A DNA stretch of 64,000 bases, taken from assembly GCF_042850985.1 (NCBI RefSeq), contig NZ_AP031415.1, forward strand, positions 1,798,001-1,862,000, in the 5' to 3' direction. Positions within the stretch are counted from its first letter, which is position 1, and every line of letters starts with the position of its first letter. The notes beneath the pieces are model-generated. The model worked only from the letters and a program-made list of their open reading frames with translations, had not been told where the DNA came from and did no database searches. This document shows, piece by piece, positions 54,899 through 63,789 of the stretch. Source of the stretch: Allocoprobacillus sp002160865 (GTDB lineage: Bacteria; Bacillota_I; Bacilli_A; Erysipelotrichales; Coprobacillaceae). Both the position numbers and the translations under genes were made by a program.

Positions 54899-55909
54899 GA
54901 TTTCATTCACTTTTTCTAAAACACGACTGGCATCCTCACCCTCTACAATTGTTGGCTGATAATTATTACGTGATGATACAGATGATATCATACATGGAAT
55001 CACTTCATGTTCTTCTTGAACCAATTCATTATTTTCAAATGAGAATGTATGCTGATAAATCACTGTATCTTTATCACTAGGATTTTTATTCCCACCAAAA
55101 CAAAAATTCCCTAAACTATAAACAATCTTCTTACCCTTATATGTTTCAATTCCCTGTAAGACATGAGGATGAGAACCAATAATTAAATCCGCTCCAGCAT
55201 CAATTGTCTGTTTAGCTAAACTGCGTTGTGATTCCATTGGTGCCTTATCACGTTCAATACCCCAATGATAATAAACAACCACAATATCACATTGAGCTTT
55301 TAAATCACTTATTGCTTTTTTCATTTCAGCAGTGAGTTCATATGGAAAAGCATAACCTAAAAATCCCACTTGAATTCCTTTCACATCAATCATACAACTT
55401 TCATCATAGCCAAAATGCCTGATTCCTTTTTCATCCAAAATTGCCTTAGTATCTGTCATACCTTGTTCAAAATGATCTTTAGAATGATTATTAGCTAATG
55501 TCACAGCCTCAATATTACCATCAGTCAATATCTCAACATATTCAGGTTTCCCCTGAAAAACAAAAGTTTTCTCAGCATAATCTTGGCTTGTTGTGAGTGG
55601 ACCTTCTAGATTGGCAATCGTTAAATCATCTTTTTCAAAAACATCTTTAACATTCTTGAGATAATAAGCACTATCTTGATTCTGTTTTTCATATTCCTGA
55701 TCAAAAGATCCTTCATAACCCTGTCCAATATAATTTCCTAAAGTGATATCACCAACAAATGATAAAGTTATTTCTGTCTTCTTCACTTCTGGTTCTTGAA
55801 TCTCTACTTGCTTTTCTTCATCAACTTGTGATGTCTGTTGTTGACTTTGACAAGCTGTCATCATCAAAATAGTTGTCAATGCTAAAAAATACTGTACTCT
55901 TTTTTTCAT
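54893..55909 (-). CDS. CapA-family metallophosphoesterase-like lipoprotein
   Basis: A 338-residue exported lipoprotein: signal peptide with lipobox ILMMTAC (Cys near residue 20), a Q/E-rich linker, then a CapA (PGA_cap) domain with LSFVGDITLG, ANLEGPLT, LANNHSKDH, YYHWGIERD and IIGSHPHVLQGIE, which carry metal ligands. Relatives act in poly-gamma-glutamate capsule synthesis, but capB/capC are not here. The start follows GGGAG. It is nine bases after an RpiR gene. Confidence 0.9.
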   Translation of the reverse strand: MKKRVQYFLALTTILMMTACQSQQQTSQVDEEKQVEIQEPEVKKTEITLSFVGDITLGNYIGQGYEGSFDQEYEKQNQDSAYYLKNVKDVFEKDDLTIANLEGPLTTSQDYAEKTFVFQGKPEYVEILTDGNIEAVTLANNHSKDHFEQGMTDTKAILDEKGIRHFGYDESCMIDVKGIQVGFLGYAFPYELTAEMKKAISDLKAQCDIVVVYYHWGIERDKAPMESQRSLAKQTIDAGADLIIGSHPHVLQGIETYKGKKIVYSLGNFCFGGNKNPSDKDTVIYQHTFSFENNELVQEEHEVIPCMISSVSSRNNYQPTIVEGEDASRVLEKVNEIK

Positions 55910-55918
55910 AACTCCCAC

Positions 55919-56677
55919 TTATTCTTCCTCATAAAATTTTTGATAATATCTGATTCTTAATAAATCTAAAATCATCATTGTCTGATAGCTAAATTCCAAA
56001 CCATCAAATGTTCCTAAAACATGAACAACGTAATCAGGACAGACATTTTCGAATTGAACATATTTCATATTTTGAGTCATCAGCACAACATAGGCATCAC
56101 ATAGATGCTGATTGACCATTTTTTTCGCATTTTGTTCCATTGTACATCCTGTTGCTGTGATAAAAATGACAACATCATCATCAGAAAATGCAAAACGTTT
56201 ATCAAAATGATGATATTCGATTACTTCTTTTCCCAATGTAATCAAATCGGTCTGAAAATCAACCGCAATACTGCTTGGATATAGTGCTCCCACAATAACA
56301 ACTCTTTTTGCATGAAAAATCAAATCACAAATCTGATCAATGGTATGTAAAAACTCTTCTTTAGAAAATTTAATATTTAAATGTGATAAAAACTTATCTA
56401 CAGAAGTATGTAACATTCTGGCATTGATCTGATCCAAACGAATTTGTTTATCAATGATAAGCTGTTGATGAAACTCTTCATAAGAATGAAATCCAAGATG
56501 ATAAAAAAAGTCTTGCACTTCTTCTTGAGAACACTTTGATGATTTGATAAATTGTTCTAAATCATATTGACAGATTTCATTATAATGTTTAACCACAAAG
56601 CTACCAATACGATACATATGATCATCATTTAAGCAGCCATTTAAATATTTTAAAATACGTGATATTAATATTTCCAT
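55919..56677 (-). CDS. RpiR-family transcriptional regulator, SIS domain (copy 2)
   Basis: A 252-residue paralogue of the regulator at 28.3-29.0 kb: both have SRILKYLNGCL, GALYPSSIAVDFQTDLITLGKEV and the VIFI.ATG loop. Domain order is N-terminal helix-turn-helix then SIS. The chosen ATG follows GGGGTGG; a GTG three codons upstream is possible. It heads a two-gene unit with the CapA-like lipoprotein. Confidence 0.87.
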   Translation of the reverse strand: MEILISRILKYLNGCLNDDHMYRIGSFVVKHYNEICQYDLEQFIKSSKCSQEEVQDFFYHLGFHSYEEFHQQLIIDKQIRLDQINARMLHTSVDKFLSHLNIKFSKEEFLHTIDQICDLIFHAKRVVIVGALYPSSIAVDFQTDLITLGKEVIEYHHFDKRFAFSDDDVVIFITATGCTMEQNAKKMVNQHLCDAYVVLMTQNMKYVQFENVCPDYVVHVLGTFDGLEFSYQTMMILDLLRIRYYQKFYEEE

Positions 56678-56761
56678 CCTTTCCACCCCTTTTTTCTATT
56701 ATACAACAAAACAAGAATGAAAACTAATCTTTCTCCCACTATAAAATAAATCAATCCATAC

Positions 56762-56783
56762 AAAAAGAGGCACTCATGCCTCT
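56762..56783 (-). terminator. Terminator after the DUF5301-like gene
   Basis: AGAGGCA and TGCCTCT, four-base loop, five T residues on the minus strand. Confidence 0.8.
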
Positions 56784-56799
56784 AACATACACACTACTC

Positions 56800-57215
56800 T
56801 TATCTAAGATAACGAGTAATACTGTTATATTCATCCTCACTCATCTGATAAATACCATTGTAAGGTTCCTCTATATAATATTGATTATCTTTCTTATAAA
56901 GATAGATAAAAGTTATGTCACCATATTTTGAATGAAACTCAAGTCTAATCTTTTGACTAACATTGAAAGGAGTATTATTAATACTCTCTTGTTGAGTTTT
57001 TTTCCCTTTCAAGAGAGTAGCAATATCAGCTATTGCATCTTGATCGGTCAATTCCTGAATGGTCTTTTTTTGAATTAAAACGATACTTTTTATTTTTTTA
57101 GTTGAGGAACCTCAATCTGATAAGTGGTTCTAGATATATACATTCCATATAAAATGCCAATAATAAGCATTATAATTGCTGTTGCTTTCATTCTTTTTTT
57201 TATAAATATATTCAT
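56800..57215 (-). pseudogene. DUF5301-like membrane-anchored protein, frameshifted in an A7 tract
   Basis: A first frame from 57215 encodes a basic N-terminus and a transmembrane helix (MKATAIIMLIIGILYGMYIS) and stops after VPQLKK. The second frame continues IKSIVLIQKKTIQELTDQD and ends with FIYLYKKDNQYYIEEPYNGIYQ, which resembles DUF5301. The break lies in seven A residues at 57093-57099; one more A joins them. It sits after dltC at the end of the dlt-like operon. Confidence 0.7.
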
Positions 57216-57220
57216 GTTTT

Positions 57221-57448
57221 CTATTCATCTTTTAATCTTTGTATCATTTTCCACATAGCTTCTGCAGAATTAAAGTTTTCTGGAACGATATCTGAAGCTC
57301 CAATCTGAACATCAAACGTATCATTGATTTCAGCTACAATTTCTAAGATTGCAAATGAATCCAATTCACCATCATCAATCAATGTCTGACATTCTCTAAA
57401 ATCAATATCACCATCAATTTCTTCTAATAATTCTAATAATTTTTCCAT
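57221..57448 (-). CDS. dltC: D-alanyl carrier protein-like acyl carrier
   Basis: A 75-residue carrier with the phosphopantetheine serine at Ser31 in DDGELDSFAILEIV. Length and context match DltC, which carries the activated amino acid between DltA and the membrane transferase. It follows the PLP-enzyme gene by four bases. If the amino acid is not D-Ala, as the extra enzyme may suggest, the symbol applies only by homology. Confidence 0.88.
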   Translation of the reverse strand: MEKLLELLEEIDGDIDFRECQTLIDDGELDSFAILEIVAEINDTFDVQIGASDIVPENFNSAEAMWKMIQRLKDE

Positions 57449-57452
57449 TTTC

Positions 57453-58634
57453 TTATTCTCCTTTGTAATTTAATATATTTGTTTCAAAACGACTACGTTG
57501 TAAACATAATCCATTCTGTTTTGAATAAAGATAAATACTTGGTAAATCACGACTTAAAAAGAGCGATATACCTTCACACATTGCATATGCACCTACTCGT
57601 TGAAATTCTAAAATATCTCCAATCTGTGGATTCTCTAAAGGTAAAGCCTTAACCAGATTATCATTGATTGTACACAAAGACCCGGACACATGACATTGAA
57701 TAATTTGACCATTTCCTTTTTCTTTTTTGATTTGACGATAATGTGGAATTTTCATAGCCATCATCTGACCATAATATGTTATCTGATGCATCCCACCATC
57801 AACAATGCAATAGGGAACCTGATTGACTTTATAATCAACAATCTCGGTATAATATTGTCCACAATTAGCTGCAATAAATCTTCCTAATTCCAAAATAATC
57901 TGTCCTTGAAAATGAAGTCCCTCTAAAAGTTCTTTAAAACCTTGGAGAAGTTCGACTTCATCATAGACCTGACTTCCATGAAAATATTCCACATAGAAGC
58001 CCGGTCCAAACTCCAATTTTTTTGCAACATATCCATACTCTTTTTCTAATCGCTGTAAAAGTGTATCAACATATTTGAGTTCTTGTTCATATAGCTTTAA
58101 TTTTTTTCTTTGAGTTCCAGAAAAATGTTGGATTCCAACAATTTCAACATGAGGATATTGTTGGCGAGACTCAATGAGATGACATATCTCTTTTTCTGAC
58201 ATACCAAACTGATTTCCTGTTGTTATTCTCAGTAATAATGGTACCTGACAATCTAGTTTTTTAGCTATTTCATGTATCATAGTAAACTGATGTACAGATT
58301 CACTTGTATAAACAAGACAATCACGATATGTCTTCATAACCTTTAAAATATCATCAGCGTTTTTATATACACCCGATAAGACGACTTTTTCCATAGGTAT
58401 GCCTGCCCTTTTACAAATTTCAAATTCACCATGAGAACAGACTTCATAACAATCAATGATCCCCTCAATACTTTTAATCACAAAGGGATTAGCTTTCATA
58501 GCATAACATAACTGTATATTCTTTCCTAATATGCCTTGAATAAACTCTATTCTTCCTTGTAAAACATCTATGTCAAATACATATGCTGGTGTTGCTAAAT
58601 CTGTGATAACATCCTGATACTGTGGTTTAAACAT
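57453..58634 (-). CDS. Fold-type-III PLP-dependent decarboxylase/racemase-like enzyme
   Basis: A 393-residue enzyme of the ornithine/DAP/arginine decarboxylase family. The N-terminal barrel has YVFDID and the PLP Lys47 in LCYAMKANP, with CSHGEFE, FGMSEKE, HFSGTQ and ELGRFI cofactor loops; the C-terminal domain has VSGSLCTINDNLV (active Cys region) and GAYAMCEG. It overlaps the end of dltA by eight bases and starts after GGAGG. Standard dlt operons lack such a gene. It may supply an amino acid for the adenylation enzyme. Substrate unknown. Confidence 0.82.
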   Translation of the reverse strand: MFKPQYQDVITDLATPAYVFDIDVLQGRIEFIQGILGKNIQLCYAMKANPFVIKSIEGIIDCYEVCSHGEFEICKRAGIPMEKVVLSGVYKNADDILKVMKTYRDCLVYTSESVHQFTMIHEIAKKLDCQVPLLLRITTGNQFGMSEKEICHLIESRQQYPHVEIVGIQHFSGTQRKKLKLYEQELKYVDTLLQRLEKEYGYVAKKLEFGPGFYVEYFHGSQVYDEVELLQGFKELLEGLHFQGQIILELGRFIAANCGQYYTEIVDYKVNQVPYCIVDGGMHQITYYGQMMAMKIPHYRQIKKEKGNGQIIQCHVSGSLCTINDNLVKALPLENPQIGDILEFQRVGAYAMCEGISLFLSRDLPSIYLYSKQNGLCLQRSRFETNILNYKGE

Positions 58635-60135
58635 TGCAATCCTCCTTCATCATTGATTTTAATTTCTGTCTGTCTATCTTTCCATTTTTTGTGAGAGGGA
58701 ACCCATGAACCTTATAAAAAATATTAGGAATCATAAAGGCAGGTAATTCTTTTTTTAAAACACGTGTCAATTCACGACGTTCAATATCACCATCATAGAA
58801 AGCAATGATTTTATGATTTTCATAAAGGCAACAAGCTCTTTGAATCGTTTCAACATGTTGCATGGCCTTTTCAATTTCACCCAGCTCAATTCTATGTCCC
58901 ATATGTTTAATCTGAAAATCTTTACGTGAGGCAAAACATAATTCACCTTGTTTGTTGTAATAACCTAAATCACCAGTACGATAAATGATTTCACGATAAT
59001 AAGGATTCAGAGGATTTTGACAAAAAGCCTGGTGTGTCTGTTGTGGATTGTTGTAGTATCCTAGACTGACGGCAGTTCCACTGACACAGATTTCACCCAA
59101 GACATCTGGTATTATCACTTCCTGATTGTGTTCATCCAAAAGAAAGACTTTTTCATTTTGAAATGCTTTTCCAATAGGAATGACATCATCCTGATCCATT
59201 TGACTTATTATATGATAAGCACAATTACATGTGATTTCTGTTGGCCCATATAAATTAACATACATTGTATCTGGTAAATAAGACTGCCAGATACGAAGCT
59301 GTTTCATTGGCATGACTTCACCACTAAACATTACTTTAGATATCTTATGAGGTACTTTATATTCAAACCCTTTCAAAGTTGAAATAATGCAAACAGCTGA
59401 TACAGCCCAAATAATTGTTGTGACTTCTCTTTCACATAAAAAATCTAACAATTGAGTTGGTATTGAAAAATATTGCCTTGGTATAATTTGCATAGTTGCT
59501 CCCGTTTTGATTGTTGAATAAATATCTTTGACGGAGACATCAAAGTCCCAGGGAGCCTGATTCCCAATAACATCATTTTCATTAATATGAAATGTTTTGG
59601 TAAATGTTTCGATAAAATCAATCACACTACGATGTGCAACACATACACCTTTAGGAATACCGGTAGAACCTGATGTAAAAATTGTATATAACGGCATTGT
59701 ATCCGTATGCTGACTCGCAATACTATCTAACTTTTTTAGATTAACATGTCCGTATAAATCTTCTAATAAGATAACATCACTTTCCATTTGTTTCTTTTTG
59801 AGTGCCTCTATATATTTTTGAGATGTCACTATCATTTTTGAATCTAACGTCTTCATAATATGATTTAATCTTGTTTGGGGTTGTTTCATATCCAGCAAAA
59901 CATAAAATCCACCAGCATAAACGACACCAAAAAACAGACAAATCGTATCTACACTCTTTTCCATAAAAATAGGAACTGGCTGCCCTATTGAAATCTTTGA
60001 AGCTAATGCACTACCAATCTCCTGTGCTTTTCTGTATAGCTCTTCATATGTTATTGATTGATCTATATCTGCAAAAGCAACCTTATCAGGATATTTTCTG
60101 GCACTCTCTTTTAAATAATCTAAAACATTATACAT
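58627..60135 (-). CDS. dltA: D-alanine--carrier-protein ligase-like adenylation enzyme
   Basis: Activates an amino acid with ATP and loads it on the carrier protein. The 502-residue stand-alone A domain has TIFTSGSTGIPKG (A3), NQAPWDFDVSV (A4), LYGPTEITCNCAYH (A5), TGDLGYYNKQGELCFASRKDFQIK (A7-A8 region) and NGKIDRQKLK (A10 Lys). The layout and length match DltA; D-Ala specificity is assumed from family. It follows the SGNH gene by one base. Confidence 0.9.
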   Translation of the reverse strand: MYNVLDYLKESARKYPDKVAFADIDQSITYEELYRKAQEIGSALASKISIGQPVPIFMEKSVDTICLFFGVVYAGGFYVLLDMKQPQTRLNHIMKTLDSKMIVTSQKYIEALKKKQMESDVILLEDLYGHVNLKKLDSIASQHTDTMPLYTIFTSGSTGIPKGVCVAHRSVIDFIETFTKTFHINENDVIGNQAPWDFDVSVKDIYSTIKTGATMQIIPRQYFSIPTQLLDFLCEREVTTIIWAVSAVCIISTLKGFEYKVPHKISKVMFSGEVMPMKQLRIWQSYLPDTMYVNLYGPTEITCNCAYHIISQMDQDDVIPIGKAFQNEKVFLLDEHNQEVIIPDVLGEICVSGTAVSLGYYNNPQQTHQAFCQNPLNPYYREIIYRTGDLGYYNKQGELCFASRKDFQIKHMGHRIELGEIEKAMQHVETIQRACCLYENHKIIAFYDGDIERRELTRVLKKELPAFMIPNIFYKVHGFPLTKNGKIDRQKLKSMMKEDCNV

Positions 60136-60136
60136 T

Positions 60137-61258
60137 TTATATCTCCTGTTTCTCTATAATTTCTTTAACTTCTTTATAGTTATATCTTCTCTTCTTTCCT
60201 AAACGAATCTGCTCATCTACCCATTTATATATTTTTTCATAAGCTGTCACTTCCTGTTGATAACGTTGAATTATCTTCTCATCATGTTGAGTATCTGATA
60301 AATGATACTTTTCATTCAATCGTTTTCCTAAATACATCGTTAGTTTCTTTTGACCATAAATATTCAAATGATTCTGATTATAAAAATCTGTCTGTGGATT
60401 TAAGCCAATCTCATCAACATAATCATCCATATCTATATACTCATAACCATATTGATGTATCAAAGCTTTTGCAGCGTTATTACGTTCACGTTCTGGTATC
60501 ATTTTTTTTGAATAATAACGTGGCATATTGGTAAATAAAATATTTTTTAAACCATGATTTTGACAATAGTCTAATAACTCTTTGAGATGCAGTCCTGATA
60601 AACGATACATGGGTCTTTCTTGCGTATGTGTTTTAATAGGAATAGGAGATTTTTGTGGTGTAATTTGAGCTGTTCCTTGAATACCCATTGAAGATAAATG
60701 AATATCATCATGATGCGTTAATTCATCTATACTGGCATTGACATTATCTTTGAATTTTGCCCAGTTGGAATGATATTTTAAAAATGGAACATAGTAAAAC
60801 AACCGTTCATCTTCAGGAACCAGCTCTTGAATTGTCTTTATCTTATTTTGAGAATAAGGCATATTATCAATCCATGCTCTCAAAGATCCTTCCTTGCTTT
60901 CAAACTTATCATCATATAATATGCCATTAATATCAATAATAATCACTTTAGGATTTTGAGTCTTTAAAACTTCAATCAGCATTGATTTTGCAAGTCCCAT
61001 AGGAGCACCATTTGTTCCAAGAGAATAACTCGTATACCCAAACTCTTTAAATGCTAGAGGAGCAGAATAATTCGTAAATGTTGTACTGGCTCCTATCATG
61101 ACCATATCAAGACTATTGTTTTCTAACTTATAGAAGTTTTTGACACGTACAGCATCAGAACTATATGCCTGACGACACATTACAAAATTCATCCCACAGA
61201 CCAGACCTGCAATGAGGATTGTCATAATAAAGATTTTGAATTTCTGAAATTTTGTCAT
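60137..61258 (-). CDS. DltD-like membrane-anchored SGNH protein
   Basis: A 373-residue protein with an N-terminal transmembrane anchor (about 8-28) and an extracytoplasmic SGNH/GDSL-like domain. MIGASTTFTNY holds the block-I Ser, LFTNMPRYY a middle block, and DFYNQNHLNIYGQKKL the C-terminal Asp/His. Placed between the MBOAT and adenylation genes as DltD is. It has lost clear overall resemblance to standard DltD, so the symbol is withheld. Confidence 0.8.
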   Translation of the reverse strand: MTKFQKFKIFIMTILIAGLVCGMNFVMCRQAYSSDAVRVKNFYKLENNSLDMVMIGASTTFTNYSAPLAFKEFGYTSYSLGTNGAPMGLAKSMLIEVLKTQNPKVIIIDINGILYDDKFESKEGSLRAWIDNMPYSQNKIKTIQELVPEDERLFYYVPFLKYHSNWAKFKDNVNASIDELTHHDDIHLSSMGIQGTAQITPQKSPIPIKTHTQERPMYRLSGLHLKELLDYCQNHGLKNILFTNMPRYYSKKMIPERERNNAAKALIHQYGYEYIDMDDYVDEIGLNPQTDFYNQNHLNIYGQKKLTMYLGKRLNEKYHLSDTQHDEKIIQRYQQEVTAYEKIYKWVDEQIRLGKKRRYNYKEVKEIIEKQEI

Positions 61259-61269
61259 ATAATTCCTCC

Positions 61270-62835
61270 TTAAAACTGCATATATACAAATTGTGTTTGA
61301 TCATATCCTGGACCATACATGCCAAACAATAAAATAATGAGAAATGCAACAAGATAAAGTCCCCAGCGTATCCAGATAGACCTTTTTTCAATACGTTCAC
61401 GAACACTTTTTTTCTCCTGAAGAATATCTACAATCAATAAAACAATCAACCCTATCAACAAAACAACATAATTTTTACCATTCAATCCAAATGAAACAAG
61501 CTCTTTTTTAATATCTAATGGAAATTCATAAAAATGAAAGCATTTAAGAAAAATACGCCATCCATCTGTAAGTGTCACTGCTCTAAAAATAATACATCCT
61601 ACACAAGTTATCCAAAAGGTACGCAATATCTGAAAGAGCTGAAAGCTACGAGATTGAACAGATATATGTAGCTTTTGATTCAAATAATTCCAAACTGGTT
61701 TCATCAGTCCACTGATTGCTATTAAGAATCCATAAAAGATTCCCCAGATAATATAATTCCATTGTGCTCCATGCCATACACCCACCAAAAAGAAGACTAG
61801 TAAATTTCCTAAAGCGATAGGTAAAGTTCGACCAATGTGTTTACCAAAACGCTTCTTTGCGAATTTTCCTATTTGTCTAACCCCGGGAGTCAATGAGAAT
61901 GGATAAAAAACATAATCTTTCATCCAACTTCCCAATGACATATGCCATCTTCTCCAAAATTCTGAAACAGTCTTTGAGAAATAAGGACGACGAAAATTTT
62001 CTGCCATGGTCATTCCCATTGTCTGTGCACATCCACGTGCAATATCTATACAGCCTGAAAAATCAGTATAATCCTGAATAGCATACATAAAGACTCCTAA
62101 AGCAACGCCCATACCTGAGACATTCATATAATTTTCAAAGACAAAATCAGCTATGACTGCAGCTCTATCAGCAATAATCATTTTCTTAAAATAACCCCAT
62201 AACATTAACTGTAAGCCAAATTTCAAATCACGATAACTTGCTTTTTTGGGTGCATAAAGTTGGGGAGCCAGATCTTTAAATCTACCAATAGGTCCCTGAA
62301 GAATTTGTGGAAAGAAAGACACAAATAAAGCCACTTTTGCCAGATTGCGTTCTGGTTCAATTTTCCCCCAATAAACATCAATAACATAAGACATGGTCTG
62401 AAATGTATAGAAAGAAATTCCCAATGGTAGGATCAAATGAAGTGTTGGTATCTGACTTCCCAAAGACAATGTTTCTAATAAATGATTCATATTTTCTGAA
62501 AAGAAATTAAAATATTTTAAAAATAATAAGATTCCAAAATTCAATACTAATGTGAGAATCAGTACTCTTTTTCTTTTCAAATGACATTTCTTTTTATATT
62601 CTTTTGTTGATGTTTGACTCCTTTCCATCTGATATTGCTTGCCCATATACAGAGTAGCCATATAAGAACTCAGCGTCGTCAACAAAATAAATATCAAGAA
62701 CTTCACACTTGCATAACAATAAAAAAAGTAACTGGAAAGCAGCAGAAAAATCCACTTCCACTTTGCGGGAACAAGAAAGCTTCCGACTAAAACAAATAAA
62801 AAAAACAATAAAAAAACCAATGTATTAAAAGCCAT
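61270..62835 (-). CDS. dltB: MBOAT O-acyltransferase, DltB/AlgI type
   Basis: A 521-residue polytopic acyltransferase with about ten to twelve membrane helices. LILPLGISFYTFQTMSYVIDVY, DYTDFSGCIDIARG, FRRPYFSKTVSEFWRRWHMSLG and the catalytic His in VGVWHGAQWNYIIWG are the MBOAT blocks. It accepts the aminoacyl group from the carrier for transfer to a surface polymer. First gene of the operon; the start is the ATG after AAGGAATG. The similarity is at least as close to AlgI-type members as to DltB. Confidence 0.9.
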   Translation of the reverse strand: MAFNTLVFLLFFLFVLVGSFLVPAKWKWIFLLLSSYFFYCYASVKFLIFILLTTLSSYMATLYMGKQYQMERSQTSTKEYKKKCHLKRKRVLILTLVLNFGILLFLKYFNFFSENMNHLLETLSLGSQIPTLHLILPLGISFYTFQTMSYVIDVYWGKIEPERNLAKVALFVSFFPQILQGPIGRFKDLAPQLYAPKKASYRDLKFGLQLMLWGYFKKMIIADRAAVIADFVFENYMNVSGMGVALGVFMYAIQDYTDFSGCIDIARGCAQTMGMTMAENFRRPYFSKTVSEFWRRWHMSLGSWMKDYVFYPFSLTPGVRQIGKFAKKRFGKHIGRTLPIALGNLLVFFLVGVWHGAQWNYIIWGIFYGFLIAISGLMKPVWNYLNQKLHISVQSRSFQLFQILRTFWITCVGCIIFRAVTLTDGWRIFLKCFHFYEFPLDIKKELVSFGLNGKNYVVLLIGLIVLLIVDILQEKKSVRERIEKRSIWIRWGLYLVAFLIILLFGMYGPGYDQTQFVYMQF

Positions 62836-62961
62836 AAAATCATTCCTTATCAATCTTATTTTTCACTTCTTTTTTACAAAATTCATCATATAAAATTGTT
62901 ATGAAATTACTATGGAAATTTTGTGTAATTCTTGTGTACTTTATAAAAGTTTCATTTCAAA

Positions 62962-62994
62962 AAAAGAAGTCAATCATAACGATTGGCTTCTTTT
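62962..62994. terminator. Bidirectional terminator between the VTT gene and the dlt-like operon
   Basis: A 14-base-pair stem (one G-U pair), AAAAGAAGTCAATC with its partner, and a five-base loop, flanked by A and T runs. It ends transcription of the VTT-domain gene before the dlt-like operon. Confidence 0.85.
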
Positions 62995-63066
62995 GATATA
63001 TCAATATAACATCACTTTAATCAAATCATTTTTATATGTATTAACCTGTACGGCAAAGCTCAACAT

Positions 63067-63648
63067 TTAAAAGAACTGTCCTAAAATGCCTAACAGCTCT
63101 TTTATTCCATAAGAATAGAAAAACAATCCTATTGGTTTACAAAGAATATTAATTATCATAAATTTTCTTGTTGACATACTGGTAAGACCAGCAATCATAC
63201 ATAATAAATCATCTGGAAAACCGGGCAGCAAAATTGCTAAAGAAAAAAAGATTTCAAATTTTTGACCTTTATCAAGCCATCCAATATATTTATCATATGT
63301 TTTTTGATCAGTGACTTTCAATATAAAATTTTGGCCATATTTTTTCACTAATCGAAAAACAATATAAGAACCAATAAGCAATCCTACATAATTATATAGA
63401 AAGCCTTCAACAGCTCCAAATACAATAACACCTATCCCACTACTGACACCACCAGGGATAATTGGAATAATGACCTGTACAATTTGAATAAGTATGAATA
63501 TAACAGGTGCGATAACCCCTGTTCTTTTTAAATATAACTGTAGACTTTCTGGATGAGACAAATAATGGGATTGTCCCAAATAAACAAGAAATAGACATAA
63601 TGCAACAGTTCCTGCCACTGTTAACCATTTCGTTGATTTTAAAGTCAT
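63067..63648 (-). CDS. TVP38/TMEM64-family membrane protein (VTT domain)
   Basis: A 193-residue polytopic protein of the VTT/DedA-like superfamily. FILIQIVQVIIPIIPGGVSSG, FGAVEGFLYNYVGLLIGS and ILLPGFPDDLLCMIAGLTSM contain the conserved Pro/Gly/Asp re-entrant motifs. The start is the ATG after GAGGTGG. Relatives act in lipid scrambling or ion-gradient maintenance. Single gene. Confidence 0.9.
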   Translation of the reverse strand: MTLKSTKWLTVAGTVALCLFLVYLGQSHYLSHPESLQLYLKRTGVIAPVIFILIQIVQVIIPIIPGGVSSGIGVIVFGAVEGFLYNYVGLLIGSYIVFRLVKKYGQNFILKVTDQKTYDKYIGWLDKGQKFEIFFSLAILLPGFPDDLLCMIAGLTSMSTRKFMIINILCKPIGLFFYSYGIKELLGILGQFF

Positions 63649-63789
63649 ACTTTCCACCTCAGTAAAAGTATAACCCCAAAAAAAGAATAAAATAATGTAC
63701 AAATTCTTAATATTTTCTAAATATTTTGTATTTTGACTTATTTTTCTAATTAAAATAAATCAAAGTCGATCATGATTTAGACACACCCT

